Shown here: positions 17,842-25,629 of the stretch, one piece after another
Position numbering within the stretch: the first letter of the stretch is position 1
Layout of the letters: every line of letters begins with the position of its first letter
Origin: an uncultured Bacteroidales bacterium
Lineage (GTDB): Bacteria > Bacteroidota > Bacteroidia > Bacteroidales > UBA932
Length of the DNA: 64,000 nucleotides
Assembly: GCA_900316675.1 (NCBI GenBank)
Contig: ONDR01000007.1
Span: forward strand, 40,022 to 104,021
Reading direction: 5' to 3'
Notes under the pieces: model-generated
The model's input: only the letters and a program-made list of their open reading frames with translations
Told to the model about the DNA's origin: nothing
The model's database searches: none
Position numbers and translations under genes: made by a program

Positions 17842-18153
17842 TCAATCATCCTCCTCTCCACCTGGGAACATCATGGCACGTTCTGCAGCTGGATCCGGAA
17901 GGTCCCATTCTCTGCTAATCCTGGCTATAAGACGATTCGCCGATTCGATGTGTTCTAACGCCTTTTGACCGATGGATGGGGGCATGCTCAGTTCGGCCAC
18001 GTCTTTTAGTTTGTGAAGTTCGTCCTTAATATCAACAATCTCTTCAATTACCTTCTCCTGGGTTAGCTTGTAATCAACACTCTCATCCAATATCTCTTCA
18101 AGATGCTTATGGATGCGCTCTAGTTTGTTTAGTTCTTTTTCAAATGCTGCCAT
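17842..18153 (-). CDS. Small coiled-coil island protein
   Basis: 103 residues, unrecognised, strongly charged and helical. Heptad-like Leu/Ile spacing (LERIHKHLEEIL, IVDIKDELHKL) suggests a coiled coil over about residues 5-60. There is no signal peptide. It sits in the minus-strand run, 53 bp after the preceding gene and 24 bp before the UDG-like gene. Confidence 0.6.
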   Translation of the reverse strand: MAAFEKELNKLERIHKHLEEILDESVDYKLTQEKVIEEIVDIKDELHKLKDVAELSMPPSIGQKALEHIESANRLIARISREWDLPDPAAERAMMFPGGEEDD

Positions 18154-18206
18154 TTATTGTAATTGGTTATAATACAGTGTTATGGTTATGCTCACTTCGT
18201 GCGAAG

Positions 18207-18527
18207 TTAATGATTTTTCTTCTTCTTATTACAATAATCAATCGCTTTCCTAAAGTCGGAAAACTCAATCTCTTTACCATTCTCCTCATACATTACATGC
18301 TCATAGAAATGATCTTCGGAGCGATTCCCGGCCAACTCATACGACAGTCTTGTCTTTACACCACAGTCGTTTTCATATACAAACGTTAAGTCTGCCGTAA
18401 AGAAATCTGACCTGGGCGCATATTCAAATTTGATAATAGTAATCCGGTTCTGTTCTTCTTCTGATAGATCCCTGATACCGAACAAGGAATTAAGAAGATA
18501 CATTTCGTCAATGGGTAATCTGTTCAT
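18207..18527 (-). CDS. Small island protein of unknown function
   Basis: 106 residues and unrecognised. It has alternating beta-rich stretches (TADLTFVYENDCGVKTRLSYEL) and a Lys-rich end. The ATG at 18527 is used because the -7 box TATCTTTG (18553-18546) overlaps the longer possible start at 18548. It heads the minus-strand run that continues to the phosphoesterase. The divergent gene at 18677 has a similar size and a similar ending (CxxYYK versus IDYCNKK), so the two may be distant relatives. Confidence 0.6.
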   Translation of the reverse strand: MNRLPIDEMYLLNSLFGIRDLSEEEQNRITIIKFEYAPRSDFFTADLTFVYENDCGVKTRLSYELAGNRSEDHFYEHVMYEENGKEIEFSDFRKAIDYCNKKKKNH

Positions 18528-18545
18528 AGAATCATCATTTTGCGG

Positions 18546-18580
18546 CAAAGATATGGAGCGCCCCTGCCAAAATCCGGCAG
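18546..18580 (-). promoter_or_regulatory. Island promoter G with CTGCC-N7-GGCAG dyad
   Basis: Perfect-arm dyad CTGCC (18564-18568) and GGCAG (18576-18580), a 10-bp gap, then TATCTTTG on the minus strand at 18553-18546. This is the best-conserved copy of the island operator. Confidence 0.65.
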
Positions 18581-18618
18581 CATTAAAAAATCAGTGAAAA
18601 TGGGCGATTCTGCTTCAC

Positions 18619-18653
18619 CTGCCGTGCTTTGGCAATATGCCTCCGTACCTTTG
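18619..18653 (+). promoter_or_regulatory. Island promoter H with CTGCC-N7-GGCAA dyad
   Basis: CTGCC at 18619-18623, GGCAA at 18631-18635, a 10-bp gap, then TACCTTTG at 18646-18653. It drives the 18677 and FtsK-gamma genes. It is back to back with promoter G. Confidence 0.65.
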
Positions 18654-18676
18654 CGGCAACAAATTACAGTAGCATT

Positions 18677-19012
18677 ATGGAGAAAAAGTATCAAAAACTC
18701 TTCGACGAATTTGAGAAGGCGCCCCTAGAGGCCTTTCTTGAAAGCGTCCTGGAAGAAGTCAAGGAAGAGCAGCAGAAATTACTTGTGCTGGAGGACGTCT
18801 CATATCACCGGCTAAATGCAGAAGTCGTTACTCTGGAAGTAACGATGTGTCTGGCTCCCATTGAGACCAATAAATGCATTTGGGTTATAATGGATCGAGT
18901 CGCATCAACCGGCCAGGTAAGAAAGCACTATTACACAAAAGACCCTAACGGAACAAAGGCCATGGCATCCTTGCAGGACTGCGTTAATTATTATAAGGGG
19001 GAACAGCTATGA
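18677..19012 (+). CDS. Small acidic island protein
   Basis: 111 residues and unrecognised. The N-terminal third is helical and Glu-rich (FLESVLEEVKEEQQKLL), followed by a beta-rich core. The ATG at 18677 lies 23 bp after the -7 box; the in-frame upstream start at 18629 precedes the promoter. The stop overlaps the next start (ATGA), so this protein and the FtsK-gamma-like protein are probably made together. Confidence 0.6.
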   Translation: MEKKYQKLFDEFEKAPLEAFLESVLEEVKEEQQKLLVLEDVSYHRLNAEVVTLEVTMCLAPIETNKCIWVIMDRVASTGQVRKHYYTKDPNGTKAMASLQDCVNYYKGEQL

Positions 19013-19293
19013 GAAGTTCAGCAAGTAAGAAAGACGATAATGATGTTTTAGGTTCTCCGAATTATGATGAGCTATTCAAAGATGCAATAATATGGGTCGT
19101 GTTCAATCAACGAGCATCAAAAAGGGAATTGCAAAAATACCTAAAGATTGGTTATGCCCTGGCAACTCGAATAATGAATCAGCTAGAAACAGCAGGATTC
19201 GTAGGGTCATCAACTAATTCCAATCCCCGTAAGGTTCTTGTGAGAACATCTGAAGATTTGTACCGTGTTGTCCGTAGGATAAGTGGGCACTAA
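19009..19293 (+). CDS. Free-standing FtsK gamma-like winged-helix protein
   Basis: 94 residues. The core from about residue 18, DELFKDAIIWVVFNQRASKRELQKYLKIGYALATRIMNQLETAGFVG (quoted in part as KIGYALATRIMNQLE), matches the gamma domain of FtsK/SpoIIIE, including the NPRKVLV ending where FtsK has KPREVLV. In FtsK this winged helix reads KOPS sites. Here it stands alone, without the motor. It may be a sequence-specific DNA-binding protein or a competitor for FtsK sites. Start by ATGA overlap with the preceding gene. Confidence 0.75.
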   Translation: MRSSASKKDDNDVLGSPNYDELFKDAIIWVVFNQRASKRELQKYLKIGYALATRIMNQLETAGFVGSSTNSNPRKVLVRTSEDLYRVVRRISGH

Positions 19294-19310
19294 ATCTAAA
19301 TAGAAACAAA

Positions 19311-19345
19311 CTGCTACTTTTTGGCAATTATAATTGCTATCTTTG
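19311..19345 (+). promoter_or_regulatory. Island promoter J: CTGCT-N7-GGCAA dyad plus 14-bp palindrome abutting the -7 box
   Basis: CTGCT (19311-19315) and GGCAA (19323-19327) stand 10 bp before TATCTTTG (19338-19345). In addition GCAATTATAATTGC (19324-19337) is a perfect palindrome touching the -7 box. A palindrome in that position in front of a regulator gene suggests autoregulation by the WYL protein. Confidence 0.65.
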
Positions 19346-19368
19346 CGATGTAAAGGATATTACAAGTT

Positions 19369-20283
19369 ATGGCAAAAAACTATTTTGAACGTTACATCTG
19401 GCTGATTGATACCATACGCCAGAATAACAGGAGATTATCTTTGGCCGACATTTCTCGTCGTTGGCAGAGTAGTCAATATAATGAAGATCACTCTCCGCTG
19501 GCTGAGCGGACATTCCATAATCACAGGGTGGCTATTCTTGATACTTTCGGTATTGAAATCAAATGTGACCGTTCACATGGGTATTACATAGAAGGTTCAG
19601 ATGATATCAAGGGAGAAAGCGTTAAAGAGTGGTTGCTGGAATCATTATCGTTGAATAACCTGCTTAATGAGAGCAGAAACATGCGTGACAGAATTCTCTT
19701 TGAGAAGATTCCGTCCAGTCACAAGTGGCTAACAACCATTGTGAATGCCATGCGGGAAGGAAAGGCCATCGAGTTAACCTATAAGAGTTTCTGGAGAGAT
19801 GAGGAGTCCACATTTGTAGCATATCCGTATTGCCTGAAACTGTTCAAACAGCGCTGGTATATGCTGGCCTCCAGCGACTGGATAGATGATTTGTGGATCT
19901 ACGCCTTAGATGAAAGGATGATCAACGTTGTCCAGACTGATGAAGAGTACTCTATCCCTGAAAAATTCGATGCTGAAGAATTCTTCTCCAACTACTTTGG
20001 TGTTATCATTGGAACTGATTGGGAGCCCCAGGCGGTCAAAATCAAGGTCGTGAATAGCCAGGTGAGATACTTTGATACATTGCCTCTGCATATCTCCCAG
20101 CAGAAGGTTGAGGAAGAATCCGACGAGGAGTACACGATATACAAATACCACCTGGCGCCGACACACGATTTCAAAAAAGAAATCATGAGCTGGGGACCGG
20201 ATGTGGAGGTGCTGAGCCCAGAGGATTTCAGGCAAGAAATCAAGGACGCTGTTGCCTATATGTCTGAACAGTACAGTCGATGA
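19369..20283 (+). CDS. WYL-domain transcriptional regulator
   Basis: 304 residues: N-terminal helix-turn-helix (YIWLIDTIRQN, LSLADISRRWQ, RTFHNHRVAIL), a central WYL domain (about 120-205; FKQRWYMLASS is the WYL-like core), and a C-terminal WCX extension. WYL proteins sense ligands and often control phage-defence or DNA-damage genes. Its promoter has the island dyad and a perfect palindrome. The stop overlaps the exonuclease start (ATGA). A paralogue lies at 45416, sharing IEIKCDRS and the HTH layout. Confidence 0.85.
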   Translation: MAKNYFERYIWLIDTIRQNNRRLSLADISRRWQSSQYNEDHSPLAERTFHNHRVAILDTFGIEIKCDRSHGYYIEGSDDIKGESVKEWLLESLSLNNLLNESRNMRDRILFEKIPSSHKWLTTIVNAMREGKAIELTYKSFWRDEESTFVAYPYCLKLFKQRWYMLASSDWIDDLWIYALDERMINVVQTDEEYSIPEKFDAEEFFSNYFGVIIGTDWEPQAVKIKVVNSQVRYFDTLPLHISQQKVEEESDEEYTIYKYHLAPTHDFKKEIMSWGPDVEVLSPEDFRQEIKDAVAYMSEQYSR

Positions 20284-20774
20284 AAGACTTTGCAGCGATA
20301 GATTATGAGACTGCTAACGAGTACCGATGCAGCGTCTGCAGTGTGGGTGTGGTCATCGTCCGGAACGGGGAAATTGTGGATTCATTCTACAGCCTGATAC
20401 ATCCAGAACCGGAGTATTACCAGTGGTTTTGCCAGCAGGTTCATGGACTGTCGGAAGAAGACACAGAGGATGCACCGGTATTCCCGTTTGTATGGGAAAA
20501 GATAGCCCCGATGATTGAAGGCCTGCCGCTGGTGGCACACAATAGTCCTTTCGATGAGGGATGCCTGAAGGAGGTATTCAAAGTGTACCAGATGGATTAT
20601 CCTGATTACAAGTTCTACGATACGCTGGCCGTCTCCAGGAGGTATTATGGCAACAGTTTGCCCAACCATCAGCTACAGACAGTTGCAGCAGCCTGCGGGT
20701 ACATTCTTGAGAATCATCACCATGCACTGGCCGATGCAGAGGCGTGTGCTTATATTGCGATGAAGCTCCTGTAA
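20280..20774 (+). CDS. DnaQ-like DEDDh 3'-5' exonuclease
   Basis: 164 residues, a minimal DEDDh domain. Exo I is AAIDYETAN (D, E), Exo II is LVAHNSPFDEG (D), and Exo III is HHALADAEA (H, D). It has neither a polymerase nor a helicase partner in the same chain. It is coupled to the WYL regulator by a 4-bp overlap, an arrangement seen in defence-linked WYL operons. Substrate, DNA or RNA, is unknown. Confidence 0.85.
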   Translation: MKDFAAIDYETANEYRCSVCSVGVVIVRNGEIVDSFYSLIHPEPEYYQWFCQQVHGLSEEDTEDAPVFPFVWEKIAPMIEGLPLVAHNSPFDEGCLKEVFKVYQMDYPDYKFYDTLAVSRRYYGNSLPNHQLQTVAAACGYILENHHHALADAEACAYIAMKLL

Positions 20775-20823
20775 CCTCCAACCATCAATATTATTTCCCA
20801 TGGACACTAACTCATAAGTCAAA

Positions 20824-20872
20824 CAAATCTTCACAAAAGATTTGCGAAGGTAAGACGGATTGGCTATCTTTG
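20824..20872 (+). promoter_or_regulatory. Promoter of the AlbA/Schlafen-type gene with 8-bp dyad
   Basis: CAAATCTT (20824-20831), five bases, AAGATTTG (20837-20844) form a perfect dyad whose end supplies a TTTG box. N20 follows, then TATCTTTG (20865-20872). This is the canonical Bacteroidetes spacing and differs from the other island promoters. The dyad is well placed for repression. Confidence 0.6.
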
Positions 20873-20892
20873 TTAGGTTGGACATTGATGCT

Positions 20893-22344
20893 ATGAAGAA
20901 TCTGACGATTCAGGACATAGAGACCATCCTTCACCGTGATGAGAACCGCGTGATGGAGGCCAAGAAGACTACCGGTGAGATTGTCGCCGGTATGCAGTCA
21001 GGCTGCGCTTTCCTCAACACCGAAGGCGGCTGGTTGTTTTTCGGCATTCATCCAAATACGCTGAAGATTCTTGGGCAGGATGTCGCCGACCAGACGCGTC
21101 AAGAGATTGCCAGAGAGATGCGCAAGTTCACTCCCGCCATCGACTTGGCGGCTCAGTACATCGATGTTCCCGGCAGGCCGAATCAGAAGGTTATTGCCAT
21201 CCGGTTCCCGGCGCCCGATGGATTTGCCGCGCCTTATACCTACGACAACCGGCCGTACTACAAAGTTGAAAACACCACGTCCATAATGCCCCGTGAGATG
21301 TTCGAGGAGCGCATCCGCCTGAGCAATCCCAAGAAGTTCAGTTGGGAAAAGTCCCCTTGCCCGGATGTTGACGTGAACGGTATCAGTGCTAAAACACTCG
21401 ACGATATCATCCTCTCCGGCATCAACAAAGGCCGCATCCCCCGTGAGGCCAGCCGTCTCAAGAACCGTTTGGCAAAACTTGACCACCTTGGCCTCCGCAC
21501 GGCAGACGGCTTACTGACCAACGGCGCCGTAGTACTCTGCGGTAAAACGCCGAACAGGGAGTTTACCCAGTGCAAAGTCCGTCTTGCCCGCTTTGAGGGA
21601 ACCGACATGGATAAGTTCCGTGACCAGACGGTCTGTTACGGCAACCTATTCGAGCAGTATGATGCCATCATAGAATTCTGTCAGAAGCATATGTTTCTGG
21701 CAGGGAATATGGATCAGATTGAGCGCATCGACACACTTACAGTCCCCATCAAGGCTCTCCGGGAAGCAACCCTGAACCTGCTGGTCCATCGCACATGGTG
21801 GTCCGGTGCCAGAACTCCAAGCGTCGCCATATTCGATGACCGCATAGAGTTTATGAATCCCGGCTTCTTCCCTCCTGGAACCACTGCCGAGGATTTCCGG
21901 AAACGTCCGCACTCAGAACCTATCAATGAAGTCATCTCCAATGTTTTCTTCAAGAGCGGACTGATGGAAGCTTGGGGCCGTGGTATTCCGGACATTTATG
22001 GCGAATGCAAGGCTGCAGGCCTCCCGAAGCCTGAGTTTGAGAGCATTCCGAACTTTGTTTGCCTGACAATTCGGTTCAAAGAGCCGCTCACGCCACACTT
22101 AACGGCTCAAAATAATAACTCATCGAATGAGACATTAAATGAGACATTAAATGAGACATTAAGCCAGGCGATTCTTGCAACATATAATCTGATAAAAACT
22201 AATCCTGGAATCAAGAGAAAGGACATTGTTACCCGTTCGGGGCGTGTTCCTGCCACTATAAGCAGACATATAGCTTTACTTATTGAAAAGAATCTCATTG
22301 AGCATCGAGATTCTAAGAAGACTGGTGGCTACTATGCCAAATAA
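20893..22344 (+). CDS. AlbA_2/Schlafen-type ATP-binding protein with RecG-like C-terminus
   Basis: 483 residues. The N-terminal AlbA_2 domain (divergent AAA-4/Schlafen fold; [25 protein letters not shown]) is followed by an HATPase-like region ([28 protein letters not shown]) and a C-terminal winged helix. A linker of three exact 12-bp repeats (22126-22161) encodes NETL three times. Such proteins are usually regulators or defence-associated and common in Bacteroidetes. ATG 20893 is chosen because the -7 box overlaps the upstream start. It ends 34 bp before fumarase. Confidence 0.75.
   Translation: MKNLTIQDIETILHRDENRVMEAKKTTGEIVAGMQSGCAFLNTEGGWLFFGIHPNTLKILGQDVADQTRQEIAREMRKFTPAIDLAAQYIDVPGRPNQKVIAIRFPAPDGFAAPYTYDNRPYYKVENTTSIMPREMFEERIRLSNPKKFSWEKSPCPDVDVNGISAKTLDDIILSGINKGRIPREASRLKNRLAKLDHLGLRTADGLLTNGAVVLCGKTPNREFTQCKVRLARFEGTDMDKFRDQTVCYGNLFEQYDAIIEFCQKHMFLAGNMDQIERIDTLTVPIKALREATLNLLVHRTWWSGARTPSVAIFDDRIEFMNPGFFPPGTTAEDFRKRPHSEPINEVISNVFFKSGLMEAWGRGIPDIYGECKAAGLPKPEFESIPNFVCLTIRFKEPLTPHLTAQNNNSSNETLNETLNETLSQAILATYNLIKTNPGIKRKDIVTRSGRVPATISRHIALLIEKNLIEHRDSKKTGGYYAK
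22126..22161 (+). repeat. Three tandem 12-bp repeats inside the AlbA-type gene
   Basis: AATGAGACATTA occurs three times head to tail. The unit is a multiple of three, so copy-number change would alter linker length without a frameshift. Confidence 0.9.
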
Positions 22345-22378
22345 TTATTCTGATATCAAACTATTAACACATACCCAA

Positions 22379-24007
22379 ATGCCTGATTTTAAATATGCAC
22401 CGATGTTCCAGTTGGGACCGGACACAACAGAGTATTACAAGATTCCCGGATCAGAGAAATTGGTAAAATCTACCAAACTGGGAGATAAAACTTTACTGGA
22501 GGTATCACCTGAAGCCCTGACCCTGGTTGCCCAGCAGTCTTTCCACGACTGTCAGTTCATGCTTCGCCGCGCTCACAATGAGCAGGTTGCGGCTATTCTC
22601 AAGGACCCGGAGGCATCGGACAACGACAAATACGTAGCCCTGCAGTTCCTGCGCAATGCAGAGACTGCCGTCAAGGGTGTACTGCCCTTCTGCCAGGATA
22701 CCGGCACCGCCATTATCCACGGAGAGAAAGGACAGCACGTATGGACGGACTTCGAGGACGAAGAGGCCCTGAGCCTTGGTGTTTTCAATACCTATACCCA
22801 GGAGAATCTGCGCTACAGCCAGAACGCCCCGCTGAATATGTACGACGAGGTTAACACCAAGTGCAACCTTCCTGCCCAGATTGACATAGAGGCCACCCAG
22901 GGCGATGAATATCGCTTCATTATGGTAGCCAAGGGTGGTGGTAGCGCCAACAAGACATACTTCTACCCCATGACAAAGGCTACCATCCAGAACGAAGGTA
23001 CCCTCATTCCTTTCCTGGTAGAGAAGATGCGTTCGCTGGGCACCGCAGCCTGCCCGCCCTACCACATTGCCTTTGTGATTGGCGGAACTTCGGCAGAAAA
23101 GAACCTCCTCACCGTGAAGCTGGCTTCTATCAAATTCTACGATGCCCTGCCTACCACCGGAGACGAAACCGGCCGTGCATTCCGTGACATCGATCTGGAA
23201 GAAAAGCTCCTGAAAGAGGCGCAGAAGATTGGCCTTGGCGCGCAGTTCGGCGGCAAATACCTGGCTCACGACATTCGCGTCATCCGTCTGCCCCGTCACG
23301 GTGCCAGCTGCCCCATTGGTATGGGCGTAAGCTGCAGCGCCGACCGCAACATCAAATCCAAGATCAACGCTGACGGTGTGTGGATTGAAAAGATGGACTC
23401 CAACCCTTCTTCTCTCATTCCTGAGGAATTCCGCCGTCCCGGCGAAGGCCCTACCGGCATTGAAATCGACCTGGACAAGGGCATAGACGCCGTTCGTGCA
23501 GAACTTACCAAATACCCTGTGGGTACCCGCGTGAACCTTAAGGGCACCATCATTGTAGCCCGTGATATCGCTCACGCCAAGCTCAAAGCCCGCCTGGATG
23601 CCGGTGAAGGCATGCCTCAGTATTTCAAGGATTATCCGGTGCTTTATGCCGGCCCTGCCAAGACTCCGGCTGGCTATCCCTGCGGTTCCATGGGCCCCAC
23701 CACGGCCAACCGTATGGATCCGTATGTGGATGAATTCCAGGACCACGGCGCATCACTCGTGATGATAGCCAAGGGCAACCGTTCCAAGGTGGTTACAGAC
23801 GCGTGTGAGAAACACGGCGGCTTCTACTTGGGAACTATCGGCGGTGTGGCTGCTGTCCTGTCCCAGAGCAGTATCCGCAGCATCGAATGCGTAGAGTACC
23901 CCGAACTTGGCATGGAGGCAATCTGGAAGATCACTGTAGAAGACTTCCCGGCCTTCATCCTTGTAGATGACAAGGGTAACGACTTCTTCAAGAAACTTGG
24001 TCTTTAA
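22379..24007 (+). CDS. Fumarate hydratase class I (4Fe-4S)
   Basis: Interconverts fumarate and malate in the TCA/fumarate-respiration pathway. 542 residues, single-chain FumA/FumB type. Clear segments include [37 protein letters not shown] and [17 protein letters not shown], which hold cluster-ligand cysteines. The ATG at 22379 gives the Bacteroides-like start [13 protein letters not shown]; longer starts lie inside the preceding gene. The stop shares one base with the manA start (TAATGG). No -7 element is seen just upstream, in keeping with a lost original promoter (see island finding). Confidence 0.93.
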   Translation: MPDFKYAPMFQLGPDTTEYYKIPGSEKLVKSTKLGDKTLLEVSPEALTLVAQQSFHDCQFMLRRAHNEQVAAILKDPEASDNDKYVALQFLRNAETAVKGVLPFCQDTGTAIIHGEKGQHVWTDFEDEEALSLGVFNTYTQENLRYSQNAPLNMYDEVNTKCNLPAQIDIEATQGDEYRFIMVAKGGGSANKTYFYPMTKATIQNEGTLIPFLVEKMRSLGTAACPPYHIAFVIGGTSAEKNLLTVKLASIKFYDALPTTGDETGRAFRDIDLEEKLLKEAQKIGLGAQFGGKYLAHDIRVIRLPRHGASCPIGMGVSCSADRNIKSKINADGVWIEKMDSNPSSLIPEEFRRPGEGPTGIEIDLDKGIDAVRAELTKYPVGTRVNLKGTIIVARDIAHAKLKARLDAGEGMPQYFKDYPVLYAGPAKTPAGYPCGSMGPTTANRMDPYVDEFQDHGASLVMIAKGNRSKVVTDACEKHGGFYLGTIGGVAAVLSQSSIRSIECVEYPELGMEAIWKITVEDFPAFILVDDKGNDFFKKLGL

Positions 24008-25047
24008 TGGAAGAAAAGAAACTATATCCCATGAAGATAGTCCCCAGGGAGATTGAACTCCCTTGGGGCGTCTTCACACATATTTTAGCAGATCTTGGCT
24101 ACGAAGAGTCAAAGATTGGCAGCGGCTACCTGGCCGGTGACAATCTGGATGACGTCATGGAAACTTACTTCGAGCGTGTAGTTGGCGACGACAATTACAA
24201 TTTCTACGGCCGCCAGTTCCCGCTCTCCGTTGCTTCCCTTGACGTGAAGAACGGCTTCAGCCCGCTTACCGTCTGCCCTGCGGACGAGCTTGCATCGGAG
24301 CGCTACGACGCCCTTGGCAAGAAGAAACTCTGGTATGTGGCCGAAGCCCGGCCCGATGCCACCGTTTGCATCGGCTTTAAACAGGAGTTGGATGCGGCCA
24401 AGTTGTATGAGGCCTGCGCTGACGGTAGCGTAATGGAGCTTTTGCATCAGGAGCCTGCCCACAAAGGGGACTTTTTTGTGATAGAGCCGGGCACCGTCCA
24501 TGCTGCCAAGAATGTTAAGCTGATAGAGGTTTCAGAGGCCTCAGGCCTTGATTTTGCCATCTTTGGCGGCGGCTCTGAGGACTTTACCAGCGAAGATTCC
24601 CTGGTAGAGGCTCTGGACTTCATCAACCTGAAGCCTTGGAAAGATGATCACGAGCATCATCATGCACATGCGGATCAAGACCGTGTAACCCGCACCCTTG
24701 AAAAATGTGACGAATTCGCCGCTACGGAAATCCACCTTAGCGACGCACTTCACATTTATACAGAGCAGTTCGGCTCCTTCATCGTTTACACATGCCTTAG
24801 CGGAGAAGTCTCCTTCCAGTTCCGAAAGGACGGCCCCACAGGCATGGATACTTACCTTCTTGCAGCCGGCGAGACCCTGCTTATCCCCGCAGAGCTCCCG
24901 GACTTCTTCATCGTTCCCATCGACCGCAGCTCCGTCCTGGTTGAGGCAACCGTTCCTCCGCGTGAAATGGAAGACTCTTACCTCCCCGAGGAACATGAGC
25001 ATTGTGATTGCGATCACGATCATTGTGACCATTGTCATGATGAATAG
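24007..25047 (+). CDS. manA: Mannose-6-phosphate isomerase, class I, with His/Cys/Asp-rich tail
   Basis: Converts mannose-6-P and fructose-6-P; a cupin-type zinc enzyme of 346 residues. Family blocks: FPLSVASLDVKNGFSPLTVCP region, FFVIEPGTVHA with the metal His, and a C-terminal cupin. Two metal-binding-looking insertions are unusual: DDHEHHHAHAD in the middle, and a C-terminal EHEHCDCDHDHCDHCHDE tail. A zinc or nickel store, or metal sensing, is possible. The stop codon lies inside the left arm of a repeat element. Confidence 0.85.
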   Translation: MEEKKLYPMKIVPREIELPWGVFTHILADLGYEESKIGSGYLAGDNLDDVMETYFERVVGDDNYNFYGRQFPLSVASLDVKNGFSPLTVCPADELASERYDALGKKKLWYVAEARPDATVCIGFKQELDAAKLYEACADGSVMELLHQEPAHKGDFFVIEPGTVHAAKNVKLIEVSEASGLDFAIFGGGSEDFTSEDSLVEALDFINLKPWKDDHEHHHAHADQDRVTRTLEKCDEFAATEIHLSDALHIYTEQFGSFIVYTCLSGEVSFQFRKDGPTGMDTYLLAAGETLLIPAELPDFFIVPIDRSSVLVEATVPPREMEDSYLPEEHEHCDCDHDHCDHCHDE

Positions 25048-25154
25048 CATGCAATCCCTCTCAAACCGTCGCTTCGCGACCCCACCGCAAGCGGTCCCCC
25101 CTCTTACATCGCCGAGGGTGGCATGGGTTTGATGAGGGACAGCATGCTATTCAT
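25040..25154. repeat. Gene-3'-end structured element, copy 1 (after manA)
   Basis: Outer arms 25040-25067 and 25125-25154 pair with few mismatches; the left arm includes the last manA codons and its TAG. Inside are hairpins GTCGC-TTC-GCGAC (25068-25080) and ACCGC-AA-GCGGT, and a CCCTC/GAGGG stem. The inner core resembles copies 2 and 3 (TGCCACCC..CGGC..GGGGG on the opposite strand). There is no T tract. Confidence 0.8.
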
Positions 25155-25169
25155 AAAACATTAGTAATT

Positions 25170-25619
25170 ATGGCAGACAGCGTTAGAATTGATAAATACC
25201 TTTGGGCCATAAGGGTTTACAAAACCAGGTCCGAGGCAACCGAAGCCTGCAACGGCAACAAAATCAAGGTTGGCGGTGCTCCTGCAAAACCATCCAAAAT
25301 GGTTAAGGTTGGCGAAATCATAGAAGTTCGCAAAGGAGCCATCGTCCTAACTTACAAGGTTAAAGCGCTTCTTGAAAAACGCGTCGGAGCTGCCCTGGTT
25401 CCCGACTATGCCATTAACCAGACCCCTCAGTCAGAACTAGACAAACTACGTGCGCCCGTAGAGACTTTCTTCGTGCGCCGTGACCGCGGTGCCGGCCGTC
25501 CCACCAAAAAAGACCGCAGGGACATAGACACCATGCGCGAAGGCATCTCCTTCGACATAGAAGATATCCCGGACGATATAGCCGCCCACTTTGGCATATC
25601 AGAAGATGACGATTTTTAA
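25170..25619 (+). CDS. S4-domain RNA-binding protein (Hsp15/HslR-like)
   Basis: 149 residues with an N-terminal S4 domain (VRIDKYLWAIRVYKTRSEATEAC, then KVGGAPAKPSKMVKVGE). This is the layout of heat-shock protein 15, which rescues stalled 50S subunits carrying nascent chains. A basic, then acidic C-terminal extension follows. It lies between repeat copy 1 and the GH97 gene. Confidence 0.88.
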   Translation: MADSVRIDKYLWAIRVYKTRSEATEACNGNKIKVGGAPAKPSKMVKVGEIIEVRKGAIVLTYKVKALLEKRVGAALVPDYAINQTPQSELDKLRAPVETFFVRRDRGAGRPTKKDRRDIDTMREGISFDIEDIPDDIAAHFGISEDDDF

Positions 25620-25629
25620 ATAACTCAAT

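Noticed and set aside
22126..22161. Short tandem repeats as a CRISPR array
   Set aside because: Units are 12 bp and contiguous, without spacers, and in frame within a coding region.
14525..22378. Integrative element with its own integrase
   Set aside because: No tyrosine or serine recombinase, relaxase or tRNA attachment site is visible in the segment.
22505..23746. 413-codon open frame on the minus strand
   Set aside because: It lies wholly inside fumarase. The long antisense frame follows from the GC-rich third codon positions, and its translation matches no family.
24698..25132. 144-codon plus-strand frame overlapping the end of manA
   Set aside because: Out of phase with manA, Ser/Pro-rich translation typical of a shifted frame, ends inside the repeat element.
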